NCBI GenBank assembly: GCA_963705885.1 | Contig: OY970120.1 | Coordinates: 1,736,001 to 1,800,000 of the forward strand | DNA: 64,000 nt | Direction: 5' to 3' | Source of the DNA: MFD01275-c22 sp963705885 | GTDB lineage: Bacteria; Actinomycetota; Actinomycetes; JACCUZ01 | Shown here: positions 41,817-50,517 of the stretch, one piece after another | How positions within the stretch are numbered: position 1 is the stretch's first letter | How the letters are laid out: each line of letters starts with the position of its first letter | Translations under genes and position numbers: made by a program | The notes under the pieces: model-generated | What the model was told of the DNA's origin: nothing | Databases searched by the model: none | What the model saw: only the letters and a program-made list of their open reading frames with translations

Positions 41817-44766
41817 CCGAGGCGAGGCCCACCTCGTAGGCCCGGGCAACCGCCTCACCACGGCCGCTGACCGACAGCTTCCCGAGGATGCGGGAGACGT
41901 GCACGCTGGCGGTCTTCTCCGCCATGCCGAGCGCTCTCGCGATGCGCCGGTTCGTGAAGCCCTGCACCAGTAGCGCCAGCACCTCGAGCTCCCTCGGGGT
42001 CAGGTTGAACGGACTGATGGGACGTGGTGCTGCGGTCGGAGCAGCCGCCTGTCGGTCGACCCGGATGCCGAGCGAGTGCCCCGCCACGGTGACCGCGTCA
42101 GCGATGACACGCAGGCCCGCGTCGTCGGCCACGCCGTACGCCTCGCGAAGGGCGACGCCGGCGTCGCGACGCCTGTGCACCGCGCGCAGCGACGACCCGA
42201 GGCGCCACAGCGAGTACGAGTGCAGGTAGGCGTCGCCTGCAGCCGCTGCTTCGGCAGCCCGCCAGAGGTCGGGCGCTGGAGATCCTCGCAGCCGGGAGAC
42301 CTCGGCCGCGATCAGGGCGATGAATCGGTCGAGCTGGGCCCGGACGCCGCCGCTCAGTGCGCGTCCCTGCAGGGCGCGGGCCGACTGCTGGAGGCGGAGC
42401 GCGTCGTCGGCGAGCTCGCTCACCCGGTGATCGTCGCGAGCCAGGGTCGCCACCGTGGCGGCGTCGGCATCGGCACGGACCCCGAGCCAGAACGAGCGGG
42501 CTGCTAGCGGCAGGTCCTCTCCGGCCACGTCGGACAGGCTTGAGCCCAGACTGCGGCGGAGGTCGTCGAGTGCGACGGCGTGGCCGGCGCTCGGGTGCCA
42601 GAGCTGCAGCTCGGCCTCCACGCTGCTCATCTGCTGCTGAAACTGGAAGTCATCCAGGCCACCCCCGGCGGCGATCGACCGCAGGGCCGCGTCCGCATCG
42701 CTGAACCTGGCGCTCAGGACGTCCGCCTCCGCCAGCGACAGGAGCAGGACCCGGGAGACGGCCGGCGGAGGGTCCGCGTCCAGCGCGCGCTTGAGGATCC
42801 GCGTCGCCTGGGCGAGACGCCCGAGGCGGATGAGCGCCTCCGCCGCGTTCGGCGCCAGCAGGGCTCCGTCTGCGCCGCTCGTGCCCCGCTTCTCGGCATC
42901 CTCGAGTCCTTGGAGAGCGACGCGCGCCGCCTCCTGCCACTGGCCGTCGACGAGCAGCACGAAGCTGAGGTTGATCTGGGTCGTGATCGTGGTCTCGTCG
43001 TCCTCACGGCGTAGGGCGTCCTGCAAGGCCTGGCCGAGGATGCTCACACCGTCGGCGACCGCTCCGGTCATGGCCAGCCCCACTCCCAGCATGACGCTGG
43101 CGCGGATCTCCTCGTAGGTGTTCCCGAACCGTCGGGCGAGGTGGATCGCGGAGCGCGCGGCATCCAGCGACTCCGCGTAGCGGCCGCTCTGCATCAGGTC
43201 GCTGGCGCGCATGCGTTCCCCCGTGACCGTTCCACTGATCTGGGCCAACAGGTCGGGTCCGCGTGCAAGTGTTCCGGAGTCGAGCCACGAGTACAGGGTG
43301 CGGCGTTCCTGTAGCCCGACCATGGTCTCGGCATGGTCGGCGGGCGCGGCATCGAGTGCCCGGTCTATGTGACGGAGCGCGACGTCGGTGGAGCCAGCCC
43401 AGTGGGCTGCTTCTGCGGCCTCGGTGCTCAGCGTCACCAAGTCCGTGCCGCACACGGCCTCGGGGTCGGCGACCGTCGGCCAGAGGCCCATCACGTGCTC
43501 GTACTGCCGCGCAGCCTCCGGATGCGCGTTGGCCCGGGTCGAGGCGCGGGCTGCCAGCAGTGCGGCGCGCATCGCGTCCGGCTCGTGCCCCACCGTCCGG
43601 GACCAGTGGAAGGCCACCTCGCAGAGACGAGTTGCGTACGCATCGTCGCGAAGCTCCGCCTCCAGCGCCGCTGCGAGCCGCGCGTGATGGTCGAGTCGCA
43701 CTGCCGTTCGCAGCTCGTCGTGCACGATCTCGCGGGCCACCGCGTGGCGGAAGCCGTAGCTCGCGTCGTCACGGTCCTCGACCAGCAGGTGCGAGTTGAG
43801 TGCCTCGTCCAGTGCCTCGGCAAGGTCGTGGGACCCGAGGTCAGCGGCGCCTGACAGGACGCCGTGGCTCATCGACCGGGCTGCGACAGCCACCAGTGTC
43901 ACCACAAGCCGAGCGGGACCCGACAGCCGGCCGAGCCTGAGCCGGACGACGTCGCGAAGTCGCCCGGGGATGCCTCGGGTCAGACCCTCCTGCTCTGCCG
44001 CCGCGAGCTCCTCGACCAGGAACGGGAGCCCGGCGCAGCGGGCCTGCAGCCGTCGCATCGCCGGGTCGGTGAGCTCGACGCCCAGGCACCGCACCAGCTG
44101 CTCGACCTGCTCGCCGCTCAGCGGGCTCACCGTGACCACGTCCGCGGCGCAGCGGCTGAGCTCTTCGAACGCCCGCTGCCTCGTCGGGTCGCTCGGCAGC
44201 TCCTCGCCGCGGTAGGCGACGACCACCAGGAGGGGAAGGGGAGCCCCTCCCAGCGTCAGGTAGCGCAGCAGCTGCAGCGTCGACTGGTCGGCCCACTGGG
44301 CGTCGTCCACGGCGAACACGACGCAGTGCTCGCGCGCCATCTGCGTGACCACCGACGTCACGACCTCGAAGACATGCGGCGAACCGGGGCTCTGCCTCTC
44401 GACCCGGCGCGAGCCCGCCGCCAGTTCCGGGAGCAGGACCTGCATGTCGCGCCACGAGGTCTCGAACAGCTGCGCCAGATCCTCGGGCGCGCGGGTCTGG
44501 ACCAGGTGGCGGAATGCGGTGCGGAAGGGCACGAACGGGAGGTCTCCCGCGCTGACGTCGACACAGGAGCCGGAGAGGGTCGTGACGCTCTCGTCCCGAG
44601 CCGCGGACAGGAACTCCTGGAGGAGCCGGGACTTACCCACACCGGCCTCGCCCCGCATCAGGACGATGCTCGGAAAGCCTCCGCGAGCTCGGCGCAGCGC
44701 ATCGTCGAGCCGGGCGACCTGCGACCCACGGCCGACGAGCTCGGGGCTGACCAACGAGGTGGTCAT
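41803..44766 (-). CDS. Large LuxR-family ATP-binding regulator (LAL/MalT type)
   Basis: A 987-aa regulator. The N-terminal STAND-like AAA ATPase has Walker A MRGEAGVGKSRLLQ (Lys45) and the Walker B region CVVFAVDDAQWADQSTL. A long helical TPR-like sensor region follows (about residues 330-900). The C-terminal LuxR helix-turn-helix (about 918-980) reads FNLTPRELEVLALLVQGFTNRRIARALGMAEKT. Such proteins switch oligomeric state on binding ATP and a ligand or partner. ATG 44766 is chosen at MTTSLVSPELVGR, where homologues normally begin. Its targets are unknown; the adjacent protease cluster is an obvious candidate. Confidence 0.88.
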   Translation of the reverse strand: MTTSLVSPELVGRGSQVARLDDALRRARGGFPSIVLMRGEAGVGKSRLLQEFLSAARDESVTTLSGSCVDVSAGDLPFVPFRTAFRHLVQTRAPEDLAQLFETSWRDMQVLLPELAAGSRRVERQSPGSPHVFEVVTSVVTQMAREHCVVFAVDDAQWADQSTLQLLRYLTLGGAPLPLLVVVAYRGEELPSDPTRQRAFEELSRCAADVVTVSPLSGEQVEQLVRCLGVELTDPAMRRLQARCAGLPFLVEELAAAEQEGLTRGIPGRLRDVVRLRLGRLSGPARLVVTLVAVAARSMSHGVLSGAADLGSHDLAEALDEALNSHLLVEDRDDASYGFRHAVAREIVHDELRTAVRLDHHARLAAALEAELRDDAYATRLCEVAFHWSRTVGHEPDAMRAALLAARASTRANAHPEAARQYEHVMGLWPTVADPEAVCGTDLVTLSTEAAEAAHWAGSTDVALRHIDRALDAAPADHAETMVGLQERRTLYSWLDSGTLARGPDLLAQISGTVTGERMRASDLMQSGRYAESLDAARSAIHLARRFGNTYEEIRASVMLGVGLAMTGAVADGVSILGQALQDALRREDDETTITTQINLSFVLLVDGQWQEAARVALQGLEDAEKRGTSGADGALLAPNAAEALIRLGRLAQATRILKRALDADPPPAVSRVLLLSLAEADVLSARFSDADAALRSIAAGGGLDDFQFQQQMSSVEAELQLWHPSAGHAVALDDLRRSLGSSLSDVAGEDLPLAARSFWLGVRADADAATVATLARDDHRVSELADDALRLQQSARALQGRALSGGVRAQLDRFIALIAAEVSRLRGSPAPDLWRAAEAAAAGDAYLHSYSLWRLGSSLRAVHRRRDAGVALREAYGVADDAGLRVIADAVTVAGHSLGIRVDRQAAAPTAAPRPISPFNLTPRELEVLALLVQGFTNRRIARALGMAEKTASVHVSRILGKLSVSGRGEAVARAYEVGLASVTDE

Positions 44767-44859
44767 GCATCGAGTATCGGCCGGGGTTGCCCGGATGGGC
44801 ACCGAGTTGTCCGGGTGGAAAGTCACGCCACGTCGGACAGGTCAGGGCATAGCCGCCGC

Positions 44860-46476
44860 TCAGCCCGCGGGCTGGAACGTGTCGGCTGCGGTCTGGAAGA
44901 TCGACTGGCTGTCGCCCCACTGCTCCTCGGGGGCGGACATGTAGAGGGCGTAGCCCTTGTTCTCGTTCGGCACGAACCCGCGGTTGAGCACGTGAGTCGT
45001 GCCGTCCTCGCCAAAGGTGAACTCCCAGTCGGCGGCCGGCCAGCCGTTGTAGTCGACCGTGTCGATGTCGATCTTCTTGTAGCCGGGCAGCCGCTCCTTC
45101 ACCGACTTCTCCTGCTCCTTCCAGTCCTTCTCCGGGTCGTCCTTGGGGGAGTCGGTCTGGTCGATCCGCAGGAACCGCGAGCCGCCGGGCTCGGTGATGT
45201 CGACCGCGGTTGCGCTGGACTGCTCCGCCTCCCAGCCGTCGGGGACGGCGACGGTGAAGCCGGACGGGTCCTCGTAGGTCGTGAAGCCGTCGGGCGCGCT
45301 GTCCTGCTCCGGCGTCTCCGGGGGCGTGGTCTGCTCGGTCTGCTCCTGCGTCGTCTCCGCCGCTGACGTCGCGGGGGACTGCCCGGGCTGGGCGCCGGTG
45401 CCGGCCGACTGGTCGCCGTCGTCGCGGGTCACCGCCAGGGCGACGAGCCCGCCGATCAGCAGCACAGCGACCACCAGCGCCGCGACGAGGCCCCTCGACC
45501 TGCGGCTCTCGGCGTACTCACGGGCGGGGTACTCGGTGGGCGCCGGGCCACCCGCACCGCTGGTTGCCACCGGGTGAAGCGCCTCGGTGCGTCCCGCCCG
45601 GTCGAGGGCCACGGCGCCGGCCGCGGGCACCGCCGCGGTCGTGGCCGTCGTGCGGACCGCCGCCGCCCGCTCGAGCAGCGCGCGCGTCGTGGGGATGCTC
45701 ATCCGGTCGGCGGGATCCTTGGCGAGCAGCCCGAGGATCGCCTCGGCCAGCGGGCCGCCGGTGCTCGGTGGCTCGACCGGGTCGGAGATGACCGCGGTCA
45801 GCGTGCCGAGCGCGTTGTCGGCGTCGTACGGCGGGCGGCCCTCGACGGCCGCGTAGAGCGTCGCGCCGAGCGACCACAGGTCGGACTCGGGGCCGGGCTT
45901 GCGCCCGCGGGCGCGCTCGGGCGACATGTAGGCGGGCGAGCCGAGCACGACGCCGGTGGAGGTGAGCGCCGGGTCGCCGGCCATCGTGGCGATGCCGAAG
46001 TCGGTGAGCACGGGGCGGCCGTCGGCCGTCAGCAGCACGTTGCCCGGCTTGACGTCGCGGTGCAGCACGCCCTGGGCGTGCGAGGACTCGAGCGCGCTGA
46101 GGATGCCCAGGCCGATCTCGGCCACGCGGTGCGGGGGGAGGGGACCGTCCTCGCGGAGCACCGTCGACAGGCTGCGGGTCGGAAGGAGCTCCATGACGAT
46201 GTACGGCCGGCCGTCGTCCTCGACCACGTCATAGGTCGTGACGACGTTGGGATGGCTGAGCCGGGCGGTGGCTCGGGCCTCCCGCAGGGTCCGCTCCCGC
46301 AGCTCGGCCTGCTCCTTCTCGCCGACCTCGGGCGGGAAGCGGACCTCCTTGACCGCGACCTGGCGGCCGAGCAGCTCGTCGGTCCCCTCCCAGACGGTGC
46401 CCATGCCGCCACTGCCGATGGAGCGGCCGAGCCGGTAGCGGCCGCCCACCAGGCGCGTCGAGGAGTCGGAGGTCAT
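44860..46476 (-). CDS. Transmembrane Ser/Thr protein kinase
   Basis: A 538-aa PknB-like kinase without PASTA repeats. The kinase domain (about residues 13-270) has GSGGMGTVWEG, the ATP lysine in QVAVKEVRF, catalytic loop LHRDVKPGNVLL and the DFGIATMAG activation segment. An Ala/Thr-rich linker leads to one helix (RGLVAALVVAVLLIGGLVALAV, about 330-352) and an extracellular domain of about 185 residues, beginning with a Thr/Glu/Pro-rich stalk and ending in a compact fold (DPSGFTVAVPDGWEAE, WPAADWEFTFGEDG). The sensor domain is of the type found in actinobacterial kinases and lipoproteins; its ligand is unknown. It diverges from ssrA. Confidence 0.92.
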   Translation of the reverse strand: MTSDSSTRLVGGRYRLGRSIGSGGMGTVWEGTDELLGRQVAVKEVRFPPEVGEKEQAELRERTLREARATARLSHPNVVTTYDVVEDDGRPYIVMELLPTRSLSTVLREDGPLPPHRVAEIGLGILSALESSHAQGVLHRDVKPGNVLLTADGRPVLTDFGIATMAGDPALTSTGVVLGSPAYMSPERARGRKPGPESDLWSLGATLYAAVEGRPPYDADNALGTLTAVISDPVEPPSTGGPLAEAILGLLAKDPADRMSIPTTRALLERAAAVRTTATTAAVPAAGAVALDRAGRTEALHPVATSGAGGPAPTEYPAREYAESRRSRGLVAALVVAVLLIGGLVALAVTRDDGDQSAGTGAQPGQSPATSAAETTQEQTEQTTPPETPEQDSAPDGFTTYEDPSGFTVAVPDGWEAEQSSATAVDITEPGGSRFLRIDQTDSPKDDPEKDWKEQEKSVKERLPGYKKIDIDTVDYNGWPAADWEFTFGEDGTTHVLNRGFVPNENKGYALYMSAPEEQWGDSQSIFQTAADTFQPAG

Positions 46477-46577
46477 CCCGCGATCCTTTCCCGCCTCACC
46501 GGGCGGCCACACCCGGGGGTCCGCCACGGGAAGATCGCCACGCATCCGGCGCGTTAGGATGGTCGGACAACTGCACA

Positions 46578-46948
46578 GGGGGTGAATGGTCTCGACTTCG
46601 GATGTCGAGCCAGGGGAAGCGGGCCGAGGATGGCCGGGATGATCTCGGAAACCATGCCCGGCAAACCAATAAGCGCCGATTCCAATCAGCGCGCCTACGC
46701 TCTCGCTGCCTAAGTAGCGAGAGCAGGCTGTCAGCCCGGGAGTGCCTTCGGCCCGGTGACTGGCATCAGCTAGAAGGCTCCACCGCTCGGTCCGGTCGCG
46801 GGACCGGGCGGGAAACCTCACAGCGACTGGGCCTGTCGAGCAGCTCGCCTGCATGACTGCTCGGGGCCGAGAAATGCGCACGCAGGCTGCGCCCGGAGAA
46901 GCCCTGGTTCCGCACCGAAGGACGCGGGTTCGATTCCCGCCACCTCCA
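46578..46948 (+). ncRNA. ssrA: Transfer-messenger RNA (tmRNA)
   Basis: The 5' GGGGGTGAATGGTCTCGACTTCG block and the 3' T-arm GGGTTCGATTCCCGCCACCTCC pair to form a 7-bp acceptor stem (GGGGGTG with CACCTCC). The discriminator A is at 46948, so CCA is added post-transcriptionally. The resume codon GCC is at 46675; the tag reads ADSNQRAYALAA with TAA at 46711-46713, close to the mycobacterial tag ADSHQRDYALAA. A TAGGAT hexamer at 46555-46560 is the likely -10; no clear -35 was seen. Together with SmpB it rescues ribosomes stalled on broken mRNAs. Confidence 0.97.
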
Positions 46949-46960
46949 CGACGACGACGG

Positions 46961-46984
46961 GGTGCCCGCGAGATCGCGGGCACC
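46961..46984 (+). terminator. Hairpin terminator of ssrA
   Basis: GGTGCCCGCGA-GA-TCGCGGGCACC begins 12 nt after the mature tmRNA end. The innermost pairs probably open to give about 9 bp with a 6-nt loop. Confidence 0.7.
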
Positions 46985-47032
46985 TGTGTTCGCGAGAGGC
47001 TCCGCCCGACCAGGGGACGCGGGTGCCACAAG

Positions 47033-47530
47033 TCAGGTCGTCTCGGGGCGCGGACCCGGTTCGGGCAGGGAGCCCCCGATTGCGCTGTGGCTGTTCCTGA
47101 TCTCCAGCAGGGCCTTGAGCGCCGCCTCGTCCCGTCGGGAGTCCCGCGCCAGGACGCGGGCCAGCAGCGGGCTTGCGAGTGCCGCGGGGCCGGCGACCTG
47201 GAACTCCATCCGGCTGGTGAGCCGACAGCGCCCGGCCCCGAGGGGCTCGACGCGGTAGGAGGCCTGCCCGGTCAGCCAGCCGTCGGGGATCTCGAAGTGC
47301 ACGAGGCGGCCGGACTCGTAACGGGTGAAGCGGTTGCGGGACTCGATCCGCCGGCCGGCGAAGCGTCGCACGAACACGTGCTCTGTCCCGACACCGATCG
47401 GCCCGTCGGTCAAGCGCCGCACCTCGTGCAGCCCGTTCTGCCAGCTCGGGGCGTTGGTCTGGTCGGCGACGAACCCGAAGACCTCGGTGCTCGGGCGGTC
47501 GATGTCCAGGGTCGACTCGACGATGATCAC
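47033..47530 (-). CDS. SRPBCC (START-like) superfamily protein
   Basis: A 165-aa protein of the polyketide cyclase/dehydrase-like fold. The opening is IIVESTLDIDRPSTEVFGFVADQTNAPSWQNGL, and central strands include HVFVRRFAGRRIESRNRFTRYE and ASYRVEPLGAGRCRLTSRMEF. The helix-grip cavity usually binds a hydrophobic small molecule, but no substrate can be read. It is divergent from a TetR gene with a shared operator, so its expression is probably controlled by that regulator. Confidence 0.85.
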   Translation of the reverse strand: MIIVESTLDIDRPSTEVFGFVADQTNAPSWQNGLHEVRRLTDGPIGVGTEHVFVRRFAGRRIESRNRFTRYESGRLVHFEIPDGWLTGQASYRVEPLGAGRCRLTSRMEFQVAGPAALASPLLARVLARDSRRDEAALKALLEIRNSHSAIGGSLPEPGPRPETT

Positions 47531-47564
47531 GACTGGTCCTCCCTGTACCGGGCATTCAGCACAT

Positions 47565-47593
47565 TAGTCTCTGACTAGAGTGCTGCTCTAGTC
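47565..47593. promoter_or_regulatory. Operator between the SRPBCC and TetR genes
   Basis: A perfect 8-bp inverted repeat, GACTAGAG-N5-CTCTAGTC (47573-47593), is joined on its left by TAGTC-TCT-GACTA (47565-47577), giving three TAGTC half-sites. The hexamer TAGAGT (47576-47581) may be the -10 of the tetR gene, so a bound repressor would block it. Confidence 0.6.
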
Positions 47594-47603
47594 GGTGGCT
47601 ACT

Positions 47604-48269
47604 ATGATCCGGGTCATGGGCGAGGTCAAGGGCGCGAACCGACGGGATCGAGCCCGCCGGACAAGGCTCAAGATCATCCGCTCCGCACACGAGGAGTTCC
47701 TCGAGCACGGCTACCACGGCGCGACGATGGCCGCGATCGCCCGCCGCGCCGGGGTCGCCACCCAGACCGTGTACTTCGTCTTCCACACCAAGGCCGAGCT
47801 CATCAGCGCCGCCATCGACACGGCCGTCCTCGGCGAGGACGCACCGACCGATCCCGAACACGCCGACTGGTGGGTTGCCATGCTGGCCGCCCGCACGGGC
47901 GCGGACGCCCTCCAGCACTTCGTCCGCGGCGCTGGTCCCCTCTACGCGCGCGCTGCGGGGATCTCGGAGGTCCTGCGCGCGGCAGCCCTCACCGACCCCG
48001 ACGTCCATGCCATCTGGCGCCGTCACGACCGGCTGCAGGTCGACGCGTTCCGGCGCGTCATCGACGCCGTCATCACCAAGAGTCCCCTGCGCAGCGGCCT
48101 CGACCCGGCCACCGCGACCGACATCCTGCTCACTGTCTACGGCGACAGCAGCTACCTGCTCCTCACCACCGAACGCGGCTGGACCCACGACCAGGCCATC
48201 GACTGGGCCTGCCGGGCGCTGCCCGCCCTGCTTCTCGAGTCCGGCTCCGGGCGCAAACCGGGTCGGTAG
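47604..48269 (+). CDS. TetR-family transcriptional regulator
   Basis: A 221-aa regulator (ATG 47604; GTG 47595 and ATG 47616 are also in frame). The N-terminal helix-turn-helix reads KIIRSAHEEFLEHGYHGATMAAIARRAGVATQTVYFVFHTKAELISAAID in segments typical of TetR. The C-terminal ligand-binding domain is helical (ADALQHFVRGAGPLYARAAGISEVLRAA). It probably autoregulates and controls the divergent SRPBCC gene through the 47565-47593 repeats. Confidence 0.88.
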   Translation: MIRVMGEVKGANRRDRARRTRLKIIRSAHEEFLEHGYHGATMAAIARRAGVATQTVYFVFHTKAELISAAIDTAVLGEDAPTDPEHADWWVAMLAARTGADALQHFVRGAGPLYARAAGISEVLRAAALTDPDVHAIWRRHDRLQVDAFRRVIDAVITKSPLRSGLDPATATDILLTVYGDSSYLLLTTERGWTHDQAIDWACRALPALLLESGSGRKPGR

Positions 48270-48290
48270 CAGGGGAGCTCCCGGCGGGCC

Positions 48291-49806
48291 TCACCACGCC
48301 GTGGGCTTCACCCGCTCACGCAGCCACACGTCGAAGAAGGTCGACAGGTCCTGACCCGACGCCTCCTCGTACACCGCCTCGAAGTCCTCGGTCGTCGCGT
48401 CACCGTCGTCGAAGCGCTGCAGCCACAGCCGCGCGCCGGCGAGGAACGCCTCGTCGCCGATCTTCTGGCGCAGCGCGTGCAGGGTGGCCGCGCCGCGGTT
48501 GTACACGGGGCTGGCGAAGAGCCCCAGGGGGTCCGGGTCGGCGATCGCGAGGTCCCAGAAGGAGGAGGTCGCGGGGATCGCCATGACGTTGTCGAAGCTC
48601 TGCTGTGCCGTGGTGCCGCCGCGCTCCTCGCTCCACAGCCAGGAGGAGTAGGTGGCCCAGCCCTCGTTGAGCCAGATGTCCTGCCAGCGCTGCGGGCTCA
48701 CGGCATTGCCGAACCACTGGTGGGCAAGCTCGTGGGCCACCGTGCCCTCGCGGGCCACGCGTGAGTAGAACGGGCGGGTCTGGGTCTCCAGGGCGTAGCC
48801 CACGCTGTCGTCGTCGACGATCGATGCCGTACGAGCCGAACGGGTACGGCCCGAACTGCTCGGAGAAGAACTCGATCATCTCCGGCTGCAGGGCCAGGCT
48901 CGCGTCGGTGGTGGCGCGGTTCGCGGCGGTCAGGTCGCGGTCGACCGCGTTGATGATCGGCAGCCTGCCGGCCTTCTGGAAGGTCAGGTCGAAGTCACCG
49001 ATGGTGGCGGTCGCCAGGTAGCTGGCCTGGGTGTCCCGGGCGTCCCAGAACCAGGTCGTCCACCCCCTCTTGGTCTTGGGCTTGCGCGACGGGAGCCCGT
49101 TGGCCACGGCGACCTTGCCTTCGGGGACGGTGATCTCGTACTCGTACGTCGCCTTGTCCGTCGGGTGGTCGCTCGACGGGAACCAGGTCATGTTCCCCTC
49201 GGGCTCGCCGACGACCATGGCGCCGTCCCGCGTCGTCACCCAGCCGTACAGCGCGCCTTCGATGTCCGTCGGCCGCGTCGTGTCCCCGGCGTACTCCACG
49301 ACGACGGTCGCGCGCTTCCCCTTCCTGAGCTCCTTCGTCGGCTGGATCGTCAGCTCCCAGATCCGGGCCGCGTCGTCCTGCACCTGCCAGTACGCACCGC
49401 CGCGGACCTTCTCGCCGGCGGCCGGCGCTGCGACCTCTCGCGAGCGCTTGCCGTTGACCTTGACCGACTCGACGTCCATGCCGCGCAGGTCGAGGTTGAA
49501 GCGCTCGAGGTCCTCCGTGGCGGTGAGCCTGATCTTCGCGACGCCGTCGAGGTGACCGACGAGCGGCGCCGGGTCCGCGGCGGGCGGCGTATAGGTCAGG
49601 TCGAGGTCGTAGTGCCGGACGTCGAAACCGCCGTTGCCCGCGTACGGGAAGTACGCGTCGCCCGCGCCCGGTGCGCCCGCCACGTATCCCGGCCAGCCGT
49701 GCTTGCCGGGCTCGGCGACCGCCGTGTCGGCGCCTGCCGGCGCCAGGAGCGCGACGAGTAGGAGTGCCAGCGCCGCACGGAGCGGCAGTGCGCGGTGGGC
49801 AGCCAT
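48291..49806 (-). pseudogene. Secreted M1-family aminopeptidase, frameshifted
   Basis: Two reading frames together encode one M1 metallopeptidase of about 500 aa. The N-terminal 328 residues (signal peptide at ALALLLVALLAPAGADTAVA, then the beta domain, to FGPYPFGSYGI) are read from 49806. The catalytic part, beginning SVGYALETQTRPFYSRV, with the zinc motif HELAHQWFGN and NEGWATY, lies in another frame and ends at 48291. At the junction CGAT is present twice in tandem (48818-48825). Removing one copy restores a continuous frame reading GIVDDDSVGYALE. All active-site residues are otherwise intact, so this is either a very recent mutation, a phase-variable change or a sequencing error. Confidence 0.85.
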
Positions 49807-49845
49807 GAGTGTCCCTCGGTGGAGTTTGCCGTGTCGTTTGGAACC

Positions 49846-50439
49846 CTAGACACGTCGGTCGCGGCCGTCACCCCTCGCGGCGCCCGCACCGTCGGCGAGG
49901 CGCTGCGCCGCCTCGGCCAGGTCGTCCACGGCCCGGTCGAGGTCACGAGGGTCGTCGACCGCAGGGAGGTCGAGGTGCAGGCCGGCGAGCCCGGCGTCCA
50001 CGAGGTCGGCAACGCGGGCGACCCGCGCGGGGGGAGACCCGCACGCGACGAGGTAGGCGGCCAGCACGTCCGCCCAGCCGGCGTTGGCGCGCCGAACGCC
50101 GGAGCGGAACGGCTCGGCGCCGAGCAGTCCCGAGGCGGCCGCCTGGACGTACACCTTCTGGCAGCGGTCCAGCTGCCCGCCCAGATGTGCCCGCCAGAGC
50201 CGCACCACCCCCGCCCGCACGGTCCTGGCCGGACGCAACGACCGGACGACCTCGTTCGACCGCTCGGTGACCGACTCCAGGACGGCCGCGACGAGCTCGT
50301 CCTTCGAGCCGAAGTGGTAGACGAGCATCCGGTCGCTCGTGCCGACGGCGGAGGCGAGGGGGCGCAGGCTGAGCCCGATCAGCCCGTGCTCGAGCACGTA
50401 GTCCGTGGCCGCCTGTTGCAGCTCGTCCCGTCGCGACAT
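49846..50439 (-). CDS. TetR-family repressor of the adjacent SMR efflux gene
   Basis: A 197-aa regulator. The helix-turn-helix region is DELQQAATDYVLEHGLIGLSLRPLASAVGTSDRMLVYHFGSKDELVAAVL, read in pieces typical of TetR. The helical ligand domain is followed by a basic tail (GAARGDGRDRRV). ATG 50439 is flanked by two inverted-repeat operators, and the SMR gene is divergent 79 bp away, so a drug-responsive repressor of that pump is the simplest reading. Confidence 0.88.
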   Translation of the reverse strand: MSRRDELQQAATDYVLEHGLIGLSLRPLASAVGTSDRMLVYHFGSKDELVAAVLESVTERSNEVVRSLRPARTVRAGVVRLWRAHLGGQLDRCQKVYVQAAASGLLGAEPFRSGVRRANAGWADVLAAYLVACGSPPARVARVADLVDAGLAGLHLDLPAVDDPRDLDRAVDDLAEAAQRLADGAGAARGDGRDRRV

Positions 50440-50442
50440 CAA

Positions 50443-50488
50443 CCCTACTGTAGCGGGTGCTACAGTAGGGATGTAGCACCCGCTACAT
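50443..50488. promoter_or_regulatory. Tandem TetR operators between tetR and the SMR gene
   Basis: Two adjacent inverted repeats share the core GTAGC-N4-GCTAC: CCCTACTGTAGC-GGGT-GCTACAGTAGGG (50443-50470, 12-bp arms) and ATGTAGC-ACCC-GCTACAT (50471-50488, 7-bp arms). They fill most of the divergent intergenic region. Confidence 0.75.
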
Positions 50489-50517
50489 ACCGAAGCGATC
50501 GTGAAGGAGGTCGACCC

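Noticed and set aside
46921..46948. A separate tRNA gene suggested by GGGTTCGATTCCCGCC
   Set aside because: It is the T-arm of the tmRNA; the matching acceptor strand is at the tmRNA 5' end and there is no anticodon arm between.
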